From positions 1-6,410 of the forward strand of contig PNOO01000140.1 in NCBI GenBank assembly GCA_013824905.1: a DNA stretch of 6,410 bases, written 5' to 3'. Below, piece after piece: positions 1-6,046 of this stretch. The DNA comes from Syntrophus sp. (in: bacteria) (lineage in GTDB: Bacteria; Desulfobacterota; Syntrophia; Syntrophales; UBA5619). The translations under genes were made by a program, and so were the position numbers. Within the stretch, counting starts at the first letter, position 1, and each line of letters starts with the position of its first letter. The notes beneath the pieces were generated by a model. It was not told the DNA's origin, did not search any database, and saw nothing but the letters and a program-made list of their open reading frames with translations.

Positions 1-545
1 ACCAGCAGGACGACGACCGCCAGGACCTTGTCCTCCCCCATGATATTCCCGAACAGTCGGACGGAGAGGGAAAGGGGACGGGCGAGGTGGCTGACGATTT
101 CGATCGGCAGCATCAGCGGGGTAAGCCACCAGATCGGGCCGAGAAACTGCTTGACGTACTTGAAGCCGTGAACCCTGATGCCGACGATATGGGTCATGAC
201 GAAGACAACGATGGCCATCGAGACGGTCGTATTGAGGTTGGCCGTCGGCGATTCAAATCCCGGGATAAGCCCAAGGAGGTTGGAGGCGAGGATGTAGAGC
301 CCCAGTGTTGCGATCAGCGGAAAGAACTTCCTCCCCTCCGGCCCCATGGATTCAGTCACCAGATTGTCGAACCCTTCGATCACCACCTCCATGACGTTCT
401 GAAAACCGCTCGGGAGAATGTTCATCCGGCGTGTCGCCAGGAATGAGAAGAGGGCAAGGATGGCCATGATAAACCACGTGTAGGATACGACAACGAGATG
501 GTGTTCGTGCAACCAATGGGTTTCGAAGAATAGCAGAGGTTCCAT
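1..545 (-). CDS. atpB: F0F1 ATP synthase subunit a (AtpB), N-terminal 181 residues, truncated by the window edge
   Basis: Subunit a forms the two ion half-channels of the F0 motor and faces the c ring in the cytoplasmic membrane. My translation from the ATG at 545 gives 181 residues before the left edge of the window. Hydrophobic segments lie at about 18-38, 74-96 and 105-123, and another begins near 137. The family signature is visible near the cut end: IEIVSHLARPLSLSVRLFGN, in which R163 matches the essential arginine (R210 in E. coli) that works with the c-ring carboxylate. The short N-terminus with an early histidine-rich stretch (THWLHEHH) fits deltaproteobacterial forms. It starts 3 bases after the atpI stop, and a GAGGGGG ribosome binding site lies inside the end of atpI, so the two are probably translationally coupled. 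About the last fifth to quarter of the protein is outside the window. The family call is secure. Confidence 0.95.
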   Translation of the reverse strand, partial: MEPLLFFETHWLHEHHLVVVSYTWFIMAILALFSFLATRRMNILPSGFQNVMEVVIEGFDNLVTESMGPEGRKFFPLIATLGLYILASNLLGLIPGFESPTANLNTTVSMAIVVFVMTHIVGIRVHGFKYVKQFLGPIWWLTPLMLPIEIVSHLARPLSLSVRLFGNIMGEDKVLAVVVLL

Positions 546-548
546 TTT

Positions 549-944
549 CTATCTGACCCCCTCAATACAGTTTTTTTTCGACAGAACCCAAATGGTCGTC
601 AGGATCATGTTCAGAGGCACGACGGATAGGCCGATGATGAGACCGATAATGTCAACGAGATTCCCCGAGATGACCAAAAACAGGAGAAAAGCGGTGACAG
701 CCAGGCGAATAGAATAGCTTATGAGGATGGTCTTTTTGGCCCTGTCCGGATGTTTTGTGAAGACGCTCATCAGGTTGCGGTACAGCCAGTGAAAATTGAC
801 GACGCTGATAAGCCCCCCGCAGAGGATTCCGAGGCTAAAGCGGTTGGTATACAGGAGAAGGCTTGACCCGACCAGAGCCGCCAGAATGATCCAGTTCGTT
901 CTTTCAAGCCTTTTTTGAAGGGGGTCCTTTTCTATAAGGTCCAC
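549..944 (-). CDS. atpI: ATP synthase subunit I family protein (AtpI-like)
   Basis: This is a small integral membrane protein of the ATP synthase I family. Such proteins are encoded at the head of atp operons and are linked to c-ring assembly. It has about 131 residues in four hydrophobic segments, roughly 20-35, 38-55, 70-93 and 97-120. The opening DPLQKRLERTNW is typical of the family. The open frame extends up to an ATG at 1025, but that start would overlap atpZ by 122 bases and add about 27 residues with no family resemblance. I prefer the GTG at 944, preceded by a weak GAG 8 bases upstream. The GTG at 953 (134 residues) is nearly as good. With the 944 start the gene overlaps the atpZ 3' end by 41 bases, and it ends 3 bases before atpB. 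The function rests mainly on position, topology and length, since sequence conservation in this family is low. Confidence 0.8.
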   Translation of the reverse strand: MDLIEKDPLQKRLERTNWIILAALVGSSLLLYTNRFSLGILCGGLISVVNFHWLYRNLMSVFTKHPDRAKKTILISYSIRLAVTAFLLFLVISGNLVDIIGLIIGLSVVPLNMILTTIWVLSKKNCIEGVR

Positions 945-1188
945 TTTGCCCACTCTTGATAATCGGTTTATCGTCCTTAACGTACCTCTTGACGAGAACG
1001 TACATATTTCTGAAGCCGGCAGCAATGCCTATCAGTAGAAAAAGAAGGGTAAGATAGGGTTCCGTCTCCAGTTGCCGATCGAGCCATATTCCCAGATAGA
1101 GGCATCCGAAGATGGCGATGACCATAGCGATACCGATGCTGCTCACACGGGCCATCTGGATCGCGGTCTGCTTCGTCTCCTTGTCCAC
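904..1188 (-). CDS. atpZ: AtpZ/AtpI-family small membrane protein (ATPase gene 1 type)
   Basis: The gene encodes 94 residues with two transmembrane helices, about 15-34 and 45-64, and a basic C-terminal tail rich in Lys, Gly and Pro. The pattern is a short charged N-terminus, a helix with small residues ending in LGIWLDRQ, a turn (LETEPY), then a second helix LLFLLIGIAAGF followed by a short basic stretch. This matches the AtpZ family, small proteins encoded at the start of atp operons that are proposed to act with AtpI in F0 assembly or in divalent cation transport. The start is a GTG at 1188 with AAGAGG 6 bases upstream. It is the first gene of the atp cluster, 135 bases after the epimerase stop. 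Its last 41 bases overlap the preferred atpI start region. The family is fairly certain, the molecular role less so. Confidence 0.82.
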   Translation of the reverse strand: MDKETKQTAIQMARVSSIGIAMVIAIFGCLYLGIWLDRQLETEPYLTLLFLLIGIAAGFRNMYVLVKRYVKDDKPIIKSGQSGPYRKGPPSKKA

Positions 1189-1323
1189 CGCGCGCCTCTT
1201 AACACAAGCGGGTTATGAAGTCAAACGAAAAACAGGGAAGTCATCGCCCGAGAGAAGCTGCCTTTTTGACCGGGGACGCCCTTTTGGAGGAGATATCGGC
1301 CTGTCTCTGTCGTATCGGTCCGG

Positions 1324-2334
1324 TCAGCAGCGGTAATAGTCCCGGTACCAGGCGACGAAATGCCCGATTCCCTCCGCTATCGGGGTTACGGGTTTAAACC
1401 CCACGGCGGTCGCAAGGGCATCGATATCTGCAAAGGTAGCCGGCACATCCCCTGCCTGCAGGGGGAGAAAATTCTTCTTCGCCTTCCGGCCGAGATGGTC
1501 CTCCAGGAGTCTGATGAAATCCATCAGGGCTATGGGCTGATTGTTCCCGATGTTATAGAGCCGGTAAGGGGCAAAACTGGAGGAGGGATCGGGACGATCG
1601 CCGTTCCAGGCGGCATCCGGCGTCGGGATCCGATCCATGATCCGCGCCACTCCCTCGACGATGTCGTCGATATAGGTGAAATCCCGCTCCATCCGCCCCT
1701 CATTGAAGACGTCGATCGGTCGGCCTTCCAGGATCGCCCGCGTAAAAAGAAAGAGGGCCATGTCCGGTCTTCCCCACGGCCCGTAGACGGTGAAGAAACG
1801 GAGTCCCGTGCAGGGGAGACCATAGAGGGCGGAGTAGCTGTGGGCCATCAATTCGTTTGCCTTTTTCGTCGCAGCATAGAGGCTCAAAGGATGATCGACA
1901 TTGTCGTGAACGGAAAACGGCATCCGGGTGTTGGCCCCATACACCGAACTGGAGGAGGCAAAGACGAGGTGCCGTACATGATGATGACGGCATCCTTCGA
2001 GGACATTCATGAATCCGACGAGATTGCTCTCGACATAGGCATGGGGATTTTCGAGCGAATAGCGGACGCCCGCCTGAGCGGCGAGGTTGACGACGATCTC
2101 GGGCCGCTCCTCTGCAAAAAGCGCTGCCATGGCCTTTCGGTCGGTGATGTCCGCCCGGATGAGACGGAAAGCGCCGTTCTTTTCTAAAAGAGAGAGGCGC
2201 GCCTCTTTGAGCGTCACGTCGTAATAAGGGTTCAGGTTGTCAAGACCGACCACCTCGTCGTCCCCTTCCAGAAGCCGTCGGGAAAGGTGAAATCCGATGA
2301 AACCAGCCGCGCCGGTTACGAGAATCTTCCGCAT
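1324..2334 (-). CDS. NAD-dependent epimerase, probably UDP-glucuronate 4-epimerase
   Basis: This is an extended short-chain dehydrogenase/reductase of 336 residues, the normal size for sugar-nucleotide epimerases. The Rossmann NAD-binding motif GAAGFIG is at 8-14, followed by the acidic residue D32 at the end of the second strand. A serine run at 127-130 and the Y153-x3-K157 pair (YAATK) form the catalytic triad. The segments NPYYD (35-39), RFFTVYGPWGRPDMA (179-193) and RDFTYIDDIVEG (217-228) resemble the UDP-glucuronate 4-epimerase branch (LpsL/CapI-like) more than GalE. That branch makes UDP-galacturonate for lipopolysaccharide or capsule. The ATG at 2334 has GGGAG 6 bases upstream. The gene lies 75 bases after hemL and 135 bases before atpZ on the same strand, with no glycan genes nearby, so its pathway cannot be confirmed from context. 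UDP-glucose 4-epimerase activity is the main alternative. Confidence 0.87.
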   Translation of the reverse strand: MRKILVTGAAGFIGFHLSRRLLEGDDEVVGLDNLNPYYDVTLKEARLSLLEKNGAFRLIRADITDRKAMAALFAEERPEIVVNLAAQAGVRYSLENPHAYVESNLVGFMNVLEGCRHHHVRHLVFASSSSVYGANTRMPFSVHDNVDHPLSLYAATKKANELMAHSYSALYGLPCTGLRFFTVYGPWGRPDMALFLFTRAILEGRPIDVFNEGRMERDFTYIDDIVEGVARIMDRIPTPDAAWNGDRPDPSSSFAPYRLYNIGNNQPIALMDFIRLLEDHLGRKAKKNFLPLQAGDVPATFADIDALATAVGFKPVTPIAEGIGHFVAWYRDYYRC

Positions 2335-2349
2335 GAACTCTCCCTTATC

Positions 2350-2366
2350 GCAGCAGTCATTGCTGC
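2350..2366 (-). other. Short perfect hairpin between hemL and the epimerase gene
   Basis: GCAGCA and TGCTGC form a perfect 6-bp stem around a 5-base loop, 43 bases after the hemL stop and just before the ribosome binding site of the epimerase gene. No T run follows, so it is not a standard intrinsic terminator. It may be an mRNA processing or stability element, or chance. Confidence 0.35.
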
Positions 2367-2409
2367 AGTCCGCATGAAATTCTTCCTACAAACTCTTCAC
2401 ATGTATACG

Positions 2410-3681
2410 CTACAGCTTTTCAAGGACCTTCCCGCAGGCATCGAGGGTCCGGGAGATGTCTTCATCCGTGTGGGCGAAAGAGGTAAACCCTGCCTCGAAC
2501 TGGGCGGGGGCGAGGGAGATCCCTTCTGCCAGCATCCCCTGGAAAAAACGGCCGAAGCGTTCCGTATCGCTCCGGGAAGCAGACGCGAAGTCGGTCACCT
2601 CCTCCCCGGTGAAAAAGAGGGTGAACATGGAGCCGACGCGGTTGATCGTGACAGGGATTCCCTTCCGGGCAAAAAGGTTCCTGTATCCGCTGCAGAGGGT
2701 CTCTGTCATTTTATCGAGGGCCGAGTAGGATTTTCCCCGGAGGAGGTCCAGTGTGGCGATACCGGCGGCCATGGCGAGGGGATTACCCGAAAGGGTGCCC
2801 GCCTGGTAAACGGGTCCGGTGGGGGCCAGGTGTTCCATGATCTCCCGGCGGCCTCCAAGGGCGCCGACGGGCAGCCCCCCCCCGATGATCTTGCCGAGAC
2901 ACGTCAGGTCGGGGGTGATGGAGGCCAGGTTTTGCCAGCCTCCGTAAGCGATGCGGAAGCCGGTAATCACCTCATCGAAGATCAGAAGGATTCCCTTCTC
3001 GCGGGTGATCTCCCGGAGTGTTTCGAGGAATCCGGGCCGGGGGGGGACCACTCCCATGTTGCCGGCCACCGGTTCGACGATGACGCAGGCCAGGTCCCCG
3101 CCGAAACTGCGGACGGCGTCCCGGACCGATGCACTGTCGTTGTAAGGCAGAGAGATCGTCAACTCGGCCAGCCGTCGGGGGATACCGGGGCTTCCCGGTA
3201 TCCCGAGAGTGGCCACACCCGAGCCCGCCTTCACGAGGAGCGAGTCGGCATGACCATGATAGCATCCGGTAAACTTGATGATCATCTCCCTTCCCGTATA
3301 ACCGCGGGCAAGGCGGATGGCGGTCATCGTCGCCTCGGTTCCGGAACTCATCATCCTGACCATCTCGATTGCGGGAAAGGCCGCCACAATCCGCTTGGCC
3401 ATCTCGATCTCGATCTCAGTCGGCGCTCCATAACTGGTACCCCGGCCGGCTGCTTCCCGGATGGCCTGAACAACGCCGGGATGGCTGTGACCGAGGATCA
3501 TCGGACCCCAGGAGGCGACATAGTCGATGTACTCTCGTCCCTCGGCATCGATGACCTTCGACCCGGCCGCTTCCCGGATGAACCGGGGAGTTCCGCCGAC
3601 CGACCGAAAGGCCCGGACGGGGCTGTTGACCCCTCCCGGGATGAGCTTCTGCGCCTCTGAAAACAGACTGTTCATGTCCAT
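2410..3681 (-). CDS. hemL: Glutamate-1-semialdehyde 2,1-aminomutase (HemL)
   Basis: HemL is a cytoplasmic PLP enzyme that converts glutamate-1-semialdehyde to 5-aminolevulinate in the C5 tetrapyrrole pathway. The 423 residues match the usual length of about 426. The N-terminal signature FSEAQKLIPGGVNSPVRAF is intact (7-25). SSGTEA (112-117) binds the cofactor phosphate, D236 in the FDEV motif contacts the PLP ring nitrogen, and K264 in CLGKIIGGGLPVGA is the Schiff-base lysine. The frame stays open to 4023, but that extension lies antisense to nothing useful and overlaps ahbB on the same strand, so I discard it. I chose the ATG at 3681 because GGAG lies 10 bases upstream; the ATG at 3675 (16 bases away) is the alternative. 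Only one base separates the start from the ahbB stop, implying an operon. A nine-G run codes for the glycines just after K264. All key residues are present. Confidence 0.96.
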   Translation of the reverse strand: MDMNSLFSEAQKLIPGGVNSPVRAFRSVGGTPRFIREAAGSKVIDAEGREYIDYVASWGPMILGHSHPGVVQAIREAAGRGTSYGAPTEIEIEMAKRIVAAFPAIEMVRMMSSGTEATMTAIRLARGYTGREMIIKFTGCYHGHADSLLVKAGSGVATLGIPGSPGIPRRLAELTISLPYNDSASVRDAVRSFGGDLACVIVEPVAGNMGVVPPRPGFLETLREITREKGILLIFDEVITGFRIAYGGWQNLASITPDLTCLGKIIGGGLPVGALGGRREIMEHLAPTGPVYQAGTLSGNPLAMAAGIATLDLLRGKSYSALDKMTETLCSGYRNLFARKGIPVTINRVGSMFTLFFTGEEVTDFASASRSDTERFGRFFQGMLAEGISLAPAQFEAGFTSFAHTDEDISRTLDACGKVLEKL

Positions 3682-3682
3682 G

Positions 3683-4189
3683 CTAAAAGTACTCCATGCT
3701 GATTTTCTTGAATTCCTCAATACTCCTGAGCAATTTGTAATCTCCGACACCCGCGGCGACGGCGATCCGGCCAAGCAGATCCTCATCCGCATCCTGTCGG
3801 AAGTGGACCATAGTGAAAAGGGTGTATTTCCCCTCGAAGGCGGGAGCCCGATCGTAACAATGGGTGATCTCCGGAAAGGAGGCGAGCCGTTTTCCGACGT
3901 CATCCAACTGCGCGGGAGGGACAGCCCAAACGACCATGGCGTTGCGAGTATAGCCGGCCAACTGGTGCCGGACGATGGCGCCGAATTTCCGGATGATACC
4001 CTGCGTTCGGAGGCCGTCGGCAATCGTAAGGACTTCCGCTTCAGTCAGGCCGATCTCCTCCGCAATTTTTTGAAAGGGGCGCTCAACGAGGGGAATGTCC
4101 TCCTGGAGCCTCCGGGCGACGTCCGCCTCTACCGGTGTCAGCCTGTGGGAAACTTGCGGACCTCCGTTATTTTCTATTTCCATCGACAT
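3683..4189 (-). CDS. ahbB: Siroheme decarboxylase subunit, AhbB-like (Lrp/AsnC fold)
   Basis: This 168-residue protein has an Lrp/AsnC architecture: a winged-helix region at about 18-70 and an alpha/beta RAM-like domain at about 80-168. AhbA and AhbB of this fold are enzymes, not regulators. Together they decarboxylate siroheme to 12,18-didecarboxysiroheme in the siroheme-dependent heme route of sulfate reducers, related anaerobes and archaea; NirD/L/G/H are homologues in heme d1 synthesis. The segment RKFGAIVRHQLAGYTRNAMVVW (67-88), H110 and Y112 in THCYDR, YTLFTMVH (122-129) and the ending KKISMEYF resemble AhbB. AhbA usually has a GANFDSRKLGF-type segment at the first position. The one-base gap to hemL supports a heme role. 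No ahbA lies beside it, because the upstream neighbour is the divergent atpE. The ATG at 4189 has only a weak upstream AGG; the ATG at 4183 is also possible. AhbA or a Nir homologue is the alternative. Confidence 0.8.
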   Translation of the reverse strand: MSMEIENNGGPQVSHRLTPVEADVARRLQEDIPLVERPFQKIAEEIGLTEAEVLTIADGLRTQGIIRKFGAIVRHQLAGYTRNAMVVWAVPPAQLDDVGKRLASFPEITHCYDRAPAFEGKYTLFTMVHFRQDADEDLLGRIAVAAGVGDYKLLRSIEEFKKISMEYF

Positions 4190-4225
4190 CGTAAGCGCAG
4201 CCTCATGGTGTATTTGATGAGGTTT

Positions 4226-4256
4226 CCTATATCACAAATCTTTCGGGTGATGCCAA
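4226..4256 (-). promoter_or_regulatory. Possible promoter for ahbB-hemL
   Basis: On the minus strand, TTGGCA (4256-4251) is a 5/6 match to the -35 consensus. It is followed 19 bases later by TATAGG (4231-4226), preceded by TG as in an extended -10. The long spacer makes this weak. It lies back to back with the atpE promoter, and ahbB must have a promoter in this short gap unless it is expressed from elsewhere. Confidence 0.35.
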
Positions 4257-4263
4257 ATATTTC

Positions 4264-4292
4264 TTGACAAGTTTTTTTCTTGCCGCTAAATA
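4264..4292 (+). promoter_or_regulatory. Sigma-70-type promoter of atpE
   Basis: A perfect -35 box TTGACA (4264-4269) is followed after 17 bases by TAAATA (4287-4292), a moderate -10. A transcript would start near 4299, leaving a leader of about 25 bases that contains the strong ribosome binding site at 4311-4318. The -10 is not a strong match, so the exact start is uncertain. Confidence 0.6.
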
Positions 4293-4310
4293 CTCCCATA
4301 TGATCAAGAA

Positions 4311-4318
4311 AAGGAGGT
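4311..4318 (+). promoter_or_regulatory. Strong ribosome binding site that sets the atpE start
   Basis: AAGGAGGT is a near-perfect anti-16S match. Its GGAGG core ends 6 bases before the ATG at 4324 and only 3 bases before the ATG at 4321, which favours 4324. The in-frame ATG at 4300 and TTG at 4264 have no such site. A c subunit present in about ten copies per complex needs high translation, which fits. Confidence 0.8.
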
Positions 4319-4323
4319 ACATG

Positions 4324-4695
4324 ATGAAACGGACTTTCAGTATGGGTGTGTTTGCCGTGTTTGCAGTTCTGTGTGCGGCCTCGCTCGCGTCGGCCGCTGA
4401 AACGGCGGCGCCGGGTTCTGCAGTCGATTATACAAAGGCTATCGTCGTCGGGTGCAGTATTCTGGCTGCAGCTCTGGTAATGGCTCTGGGGACGATTGGA
4501 ACGGGACTGGGCATGGGAAACGGATTGAGCAGCGCCGCCAACGCCGTCGGCCGGAATCCGGAGGCGCACGGTAAGATCCTCATTACGATGATGGTAGGGC
4601 TCGCCATGATCGAATCCCTGGCGATCTACGCGCTGGTCATCGCGCTGGTCGTCCTTTATGCCAATCCGCTTCTCAAAGTGATTGGCCTTTCGTAA
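4324..4695 (+). CDS. atpE: F0F1 ATP synthase subunit c (AtpE) with a signal-peptide-like leader
   Basis: Subunit c is the proteolipid hairpin that builds the rotating ion-binding ring of F0. The 123 residues exceed the usual 75-90 because of a leader: MKR, a hydrophobic core and an ASA/SAA site near residues 22-25. The mature part shows helix 1 (about 36-62, with the glycine-rich GTIGTGLGMGNG), a polar loop with R77-N78-P79, and helix 2 (about 84-112), carrying the ion-binding E97 in MIESLAIYALVIALVVLYANP. S98 and Y102 match Na+-site residues of Ilyobacter-type c rings, but M64 replaces the Gln and L99 the Thr, so the site is probably a proton type or unresolved. The gene stands alone with its own promoter and terminator, divergent from ahbB and about 3 kb from atpB, on the other strand. 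The ATG at 4321 is an alternative start, giving one more residue. Confidence 0.94.
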   Translation: MKRTFSMGVFAVFAVLCAASLASAAETAAPGSAVDYTKAIVVGCSILAAALVMALGTIGTGLGMGNGLSSAANAVGRNPEAHGKILITMMVGLAMIESLAIYALVIALVVLYANPLLKVIGLS

Positions 4696-4722
4696 GCTGT
4701 TCAACCTGTCATTATAGAAATC

Positions 4723-4763
4723 AGGGAGGGGAAGCGAACACCACGACTTTTCCTCCCTTTTTT
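4723..4763 (+). terminator. Intrinsic terminator after atpE
   Basis: AGGGAGGGGAAG (4723-4734) pairs with CTTTTCCTCCCT (4747-4758) in a 12-bp stem with two G-U pairs around a 12-base loop. The downstream T tract at 4758-4763 contributes its first T to the stem. It begins 28 bases after the atpE stop and separates atpE from the convergent phosphoesterase gene. Confidence 0.85.
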
Positions 4764-4773
4764 ATTGGTCTAT

Positions 4774-4798
4774 CTTATTCATCCGACTTATTCATCCG
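4774..4798. repeat. Two tandem copies of a 12-base sequence
   Basis: CTTATTCATCCG occurs at 4774-4785 and again at 4787-4798, one base apart (13-base period). It lies in the convergent gap between atpE and the phosphoesterase gene. Both copies are identical. I see no known function; replication slippage is the simplest explanation. Confidence 0.7.
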
Positions 4799-4866
4799 GG
4801 CCGATCCGCCTGAAACACAGAGTCGCCATGTGGCGAATCCGCCCCATCGTGGATTGAGAAGGGGCT

Positions 4867-5937
4867 TTATTTCACTGCTGCCTTAAACGTCACTTCACCC
4901 TTCATGGTCGAGGGGCTCTCATAGAACTCCAGATATTTCTGGTTCCCTTCCGGGGTTTCCGGATGATCGGGTCCCCGCCACCATTTGTTGGCGAGGAAGT
5001 TTTTCTTTGCCAGTTCCCAGACCTCCGGAGCGGCGGGCACGTCCTTCACATCCCATTTCAACCCCTTCGGGGTCATTTCGTAGACGGTGTAACGCATGGG
5101 GTAGGTGGAAACGGAGGGATGGACGAAGTGGAAGGTTCCATCCACTTCCTGGTATCGGGTGGAGATGTGGCGATGACCGGAGAAGACGGCTTTGACGCCG
5201 TATTTCCTCAGAAGCGCCTTGACCTCATCGGCATTGTCCATCCAGAACCATCGCCAGGAATTGTGGTTCGTCTTGTCCCCCTCGCTCCATGGGACGAGGT
5301 TGATATGGGTCAGGACAACCACCGTCTTCTTCTGGTTTTTCTTGAGGACCGCCTCCAGCCAGCGCATTTGGCTCGGATCGATCTCTCCGCCGAAATCGTT
5401 CAGGCCGGCCTCCGGCACAAAGACCTGGGGCCGTGTGCCGTCGAGGTTGACGAGGACCAGATCCTTGGCGATCTCGCTGGCATAGTAGGTCATCCCCGGC
5501 GCCATGCCCCCCGACTTGCCGATGAAGGCGCCTGCCACTGTGTACTTGGAGAGGGTAACCGGCTGGTCCTTCTTTTCGTGAGGCACAAGGCTCAGATCAT
5601 GATTGCCCAGGGTGACAAAGTAGGGAACCTTCAGACCGTCGAGGATTTTGCGCAGGGCATCGATGTTCCAGGGCTCCGCATCCTGGGTGAGGTCGCCGGC
5701 CAGCAGCACGAACTTCACATCGGGGATCTTGTTGATCTCGGCCACAGTGTTTTCGGTGAGCATCTGGGTCTTCAACCCCAGTTTGAAACCGTCGGAAACG
5801 CCCTTTTGCTGGGGGATGGAAATATGGGGATCGGAAATGACGACAAACTTGACTTTCTCAAAGGCAAAGCTGAGATCAAAGGACAACAGAATCAACAGAA
5901 TTATCCCGGCCAAACCGATACATCTAAATCGTTTCAT
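4867..5937 (-). CDS. Exported calcineurin-like metallophosphoesterase
   Basis: This 356-residue protein has an N-terminal signal peptide (MKRFR, a hydrophobic core at about 7-20, probable cleavage after SFA at 25), so it should act outside the cytoplasmic membrane. The two-metal phosphoesterase motifs appear in order: D36-x-H38 (SDPH), G81-D82 (LLAGDLTQD), G111-N112-H113-D114, H211 (LTH) and G254-H255-R256-H257. All metal ligands are present, so it should be active, cleaving phosphomonoesters or phosphodiesters. The substrate cannot be read from sequence; CpdA-like and purple-acid-phosphatase-like relatives share this fold. After the catalytic domain comes an extra C-terminal part of about 75 residues, rich in Trp, Pro and Lys, that I do not recognise. 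The ATG at 5937 has AGGAGG about 6 bases upstream. It is monocistronic here, convergent with atpE, behind a near-consensus promoter. Confidence 0.9.
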   Translation of the reverse strand: MKRFRCIGLAGIILLILLSFDLSFAFEKVKFVVISDPHISIPQQKGVSDGFKLGLKTQMLTENTVAEINKIPDVKFVLLAGDLTQDAEPWNIDALRKILDGLKVPYFVTLGNHDLSLVPHEKKDQPVTLSKYTVAGAFIGKSGGMAPGMTYYASEIAKDLVLVNLDGTRPQVFVPEAGLNDFGGEIDPSQMRWLEAVLKKNQKKTVVVLTHINLVPWSEGDKTNHNSWRWFWMDNADEVKALLRKYGVKAVFSGHRHISTRYQEVDGTFHFVHPSVSTYPMRYTVYEMTPKGLKWDVKDVPAAPEVWELAKKNFLANKWWRGPDHPETPEGNQKYLEFYESPSTMKGEVTFKAAVK

Positions 5938-6017
5938 TTGCTGCCTCCTTTTCAGTTTGAAAGATTAAATTTCTCTTTTTTTTGATATTTGATAAGACAT
6001 TGCTTTCGATGGGTCGA

Positions 6018-6046
6018 AGTATAGGAGGGCTGTTTTTGCCTGTCAA
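6018..6046 (-). promoter_or_regulatory. Near-consensus sigma-70 promoter of the metallophosphoesterase gene
   Basis: On the minus strand, a perfect TTGACA (-35, 6046-6041) is followed after exactly 17 bases by TATACT (-10, 6023-6018). The transcript should start near 6011, giving a leader of about 73 bases before the ATG at 5937. It is the best promoter match in the window, and its -35 forms one arm of a palindrome. Confidence 0.8.

Noticed and set aside
87..446. A 119-codon plus-strand frame at the left edge
   Set aside because: It is the shadow of atpB, whose minus-strand reading contains the conserved subunit a signature.
1197..1224. TTGACT-N16-TTAAGA upstream of atpZ on the minus strand, resembling a promoter
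   Set aside because: The predicted transcript would start within a few bases of the GTG at 1188 and would exclude the AAGAGG ribosome binding site, so it would make a nearly leaderless message. The cluster may instead be read from further upstream.
2287..3660. A 457-codon open frame on the plus strand opposite hemL, and a similar 275-codon frame opposite the epimerase gene (1360-2187)
   Set aside because: Both lie antisense to genes with complete catalytic motifs. Their products are compositionally odd (rich in Gly, Asp, His, Arg), match no family I know, and arise from GC-rich codon structure.
3682..4023. N-terminal extension of the hemL frame by 114 codons
   Set aside because: It overlaps ahbB on the same strand, while the real start at 3681 has a ribosome binding site and gives the standard HemL length and N-terminus.
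4174..4704. Minus-strand frame of 176 codons opposite atpE
   Set aside because: It is antisense to a clear subunit c gene, and its low-complexity polar product (rich in His, Arg, Asp, Gln) resembles no known protein.
4841..4870. GCCCC/GGGGC stem followed by TTTATTT, read as a second plus-strand terminator
   Set aside because: The stem is only 5 bp with a 15-base loop and an interrupted T tract, and the strong terminator at 4723-4763 already serves atpE. In the minus direction it has no T tract.
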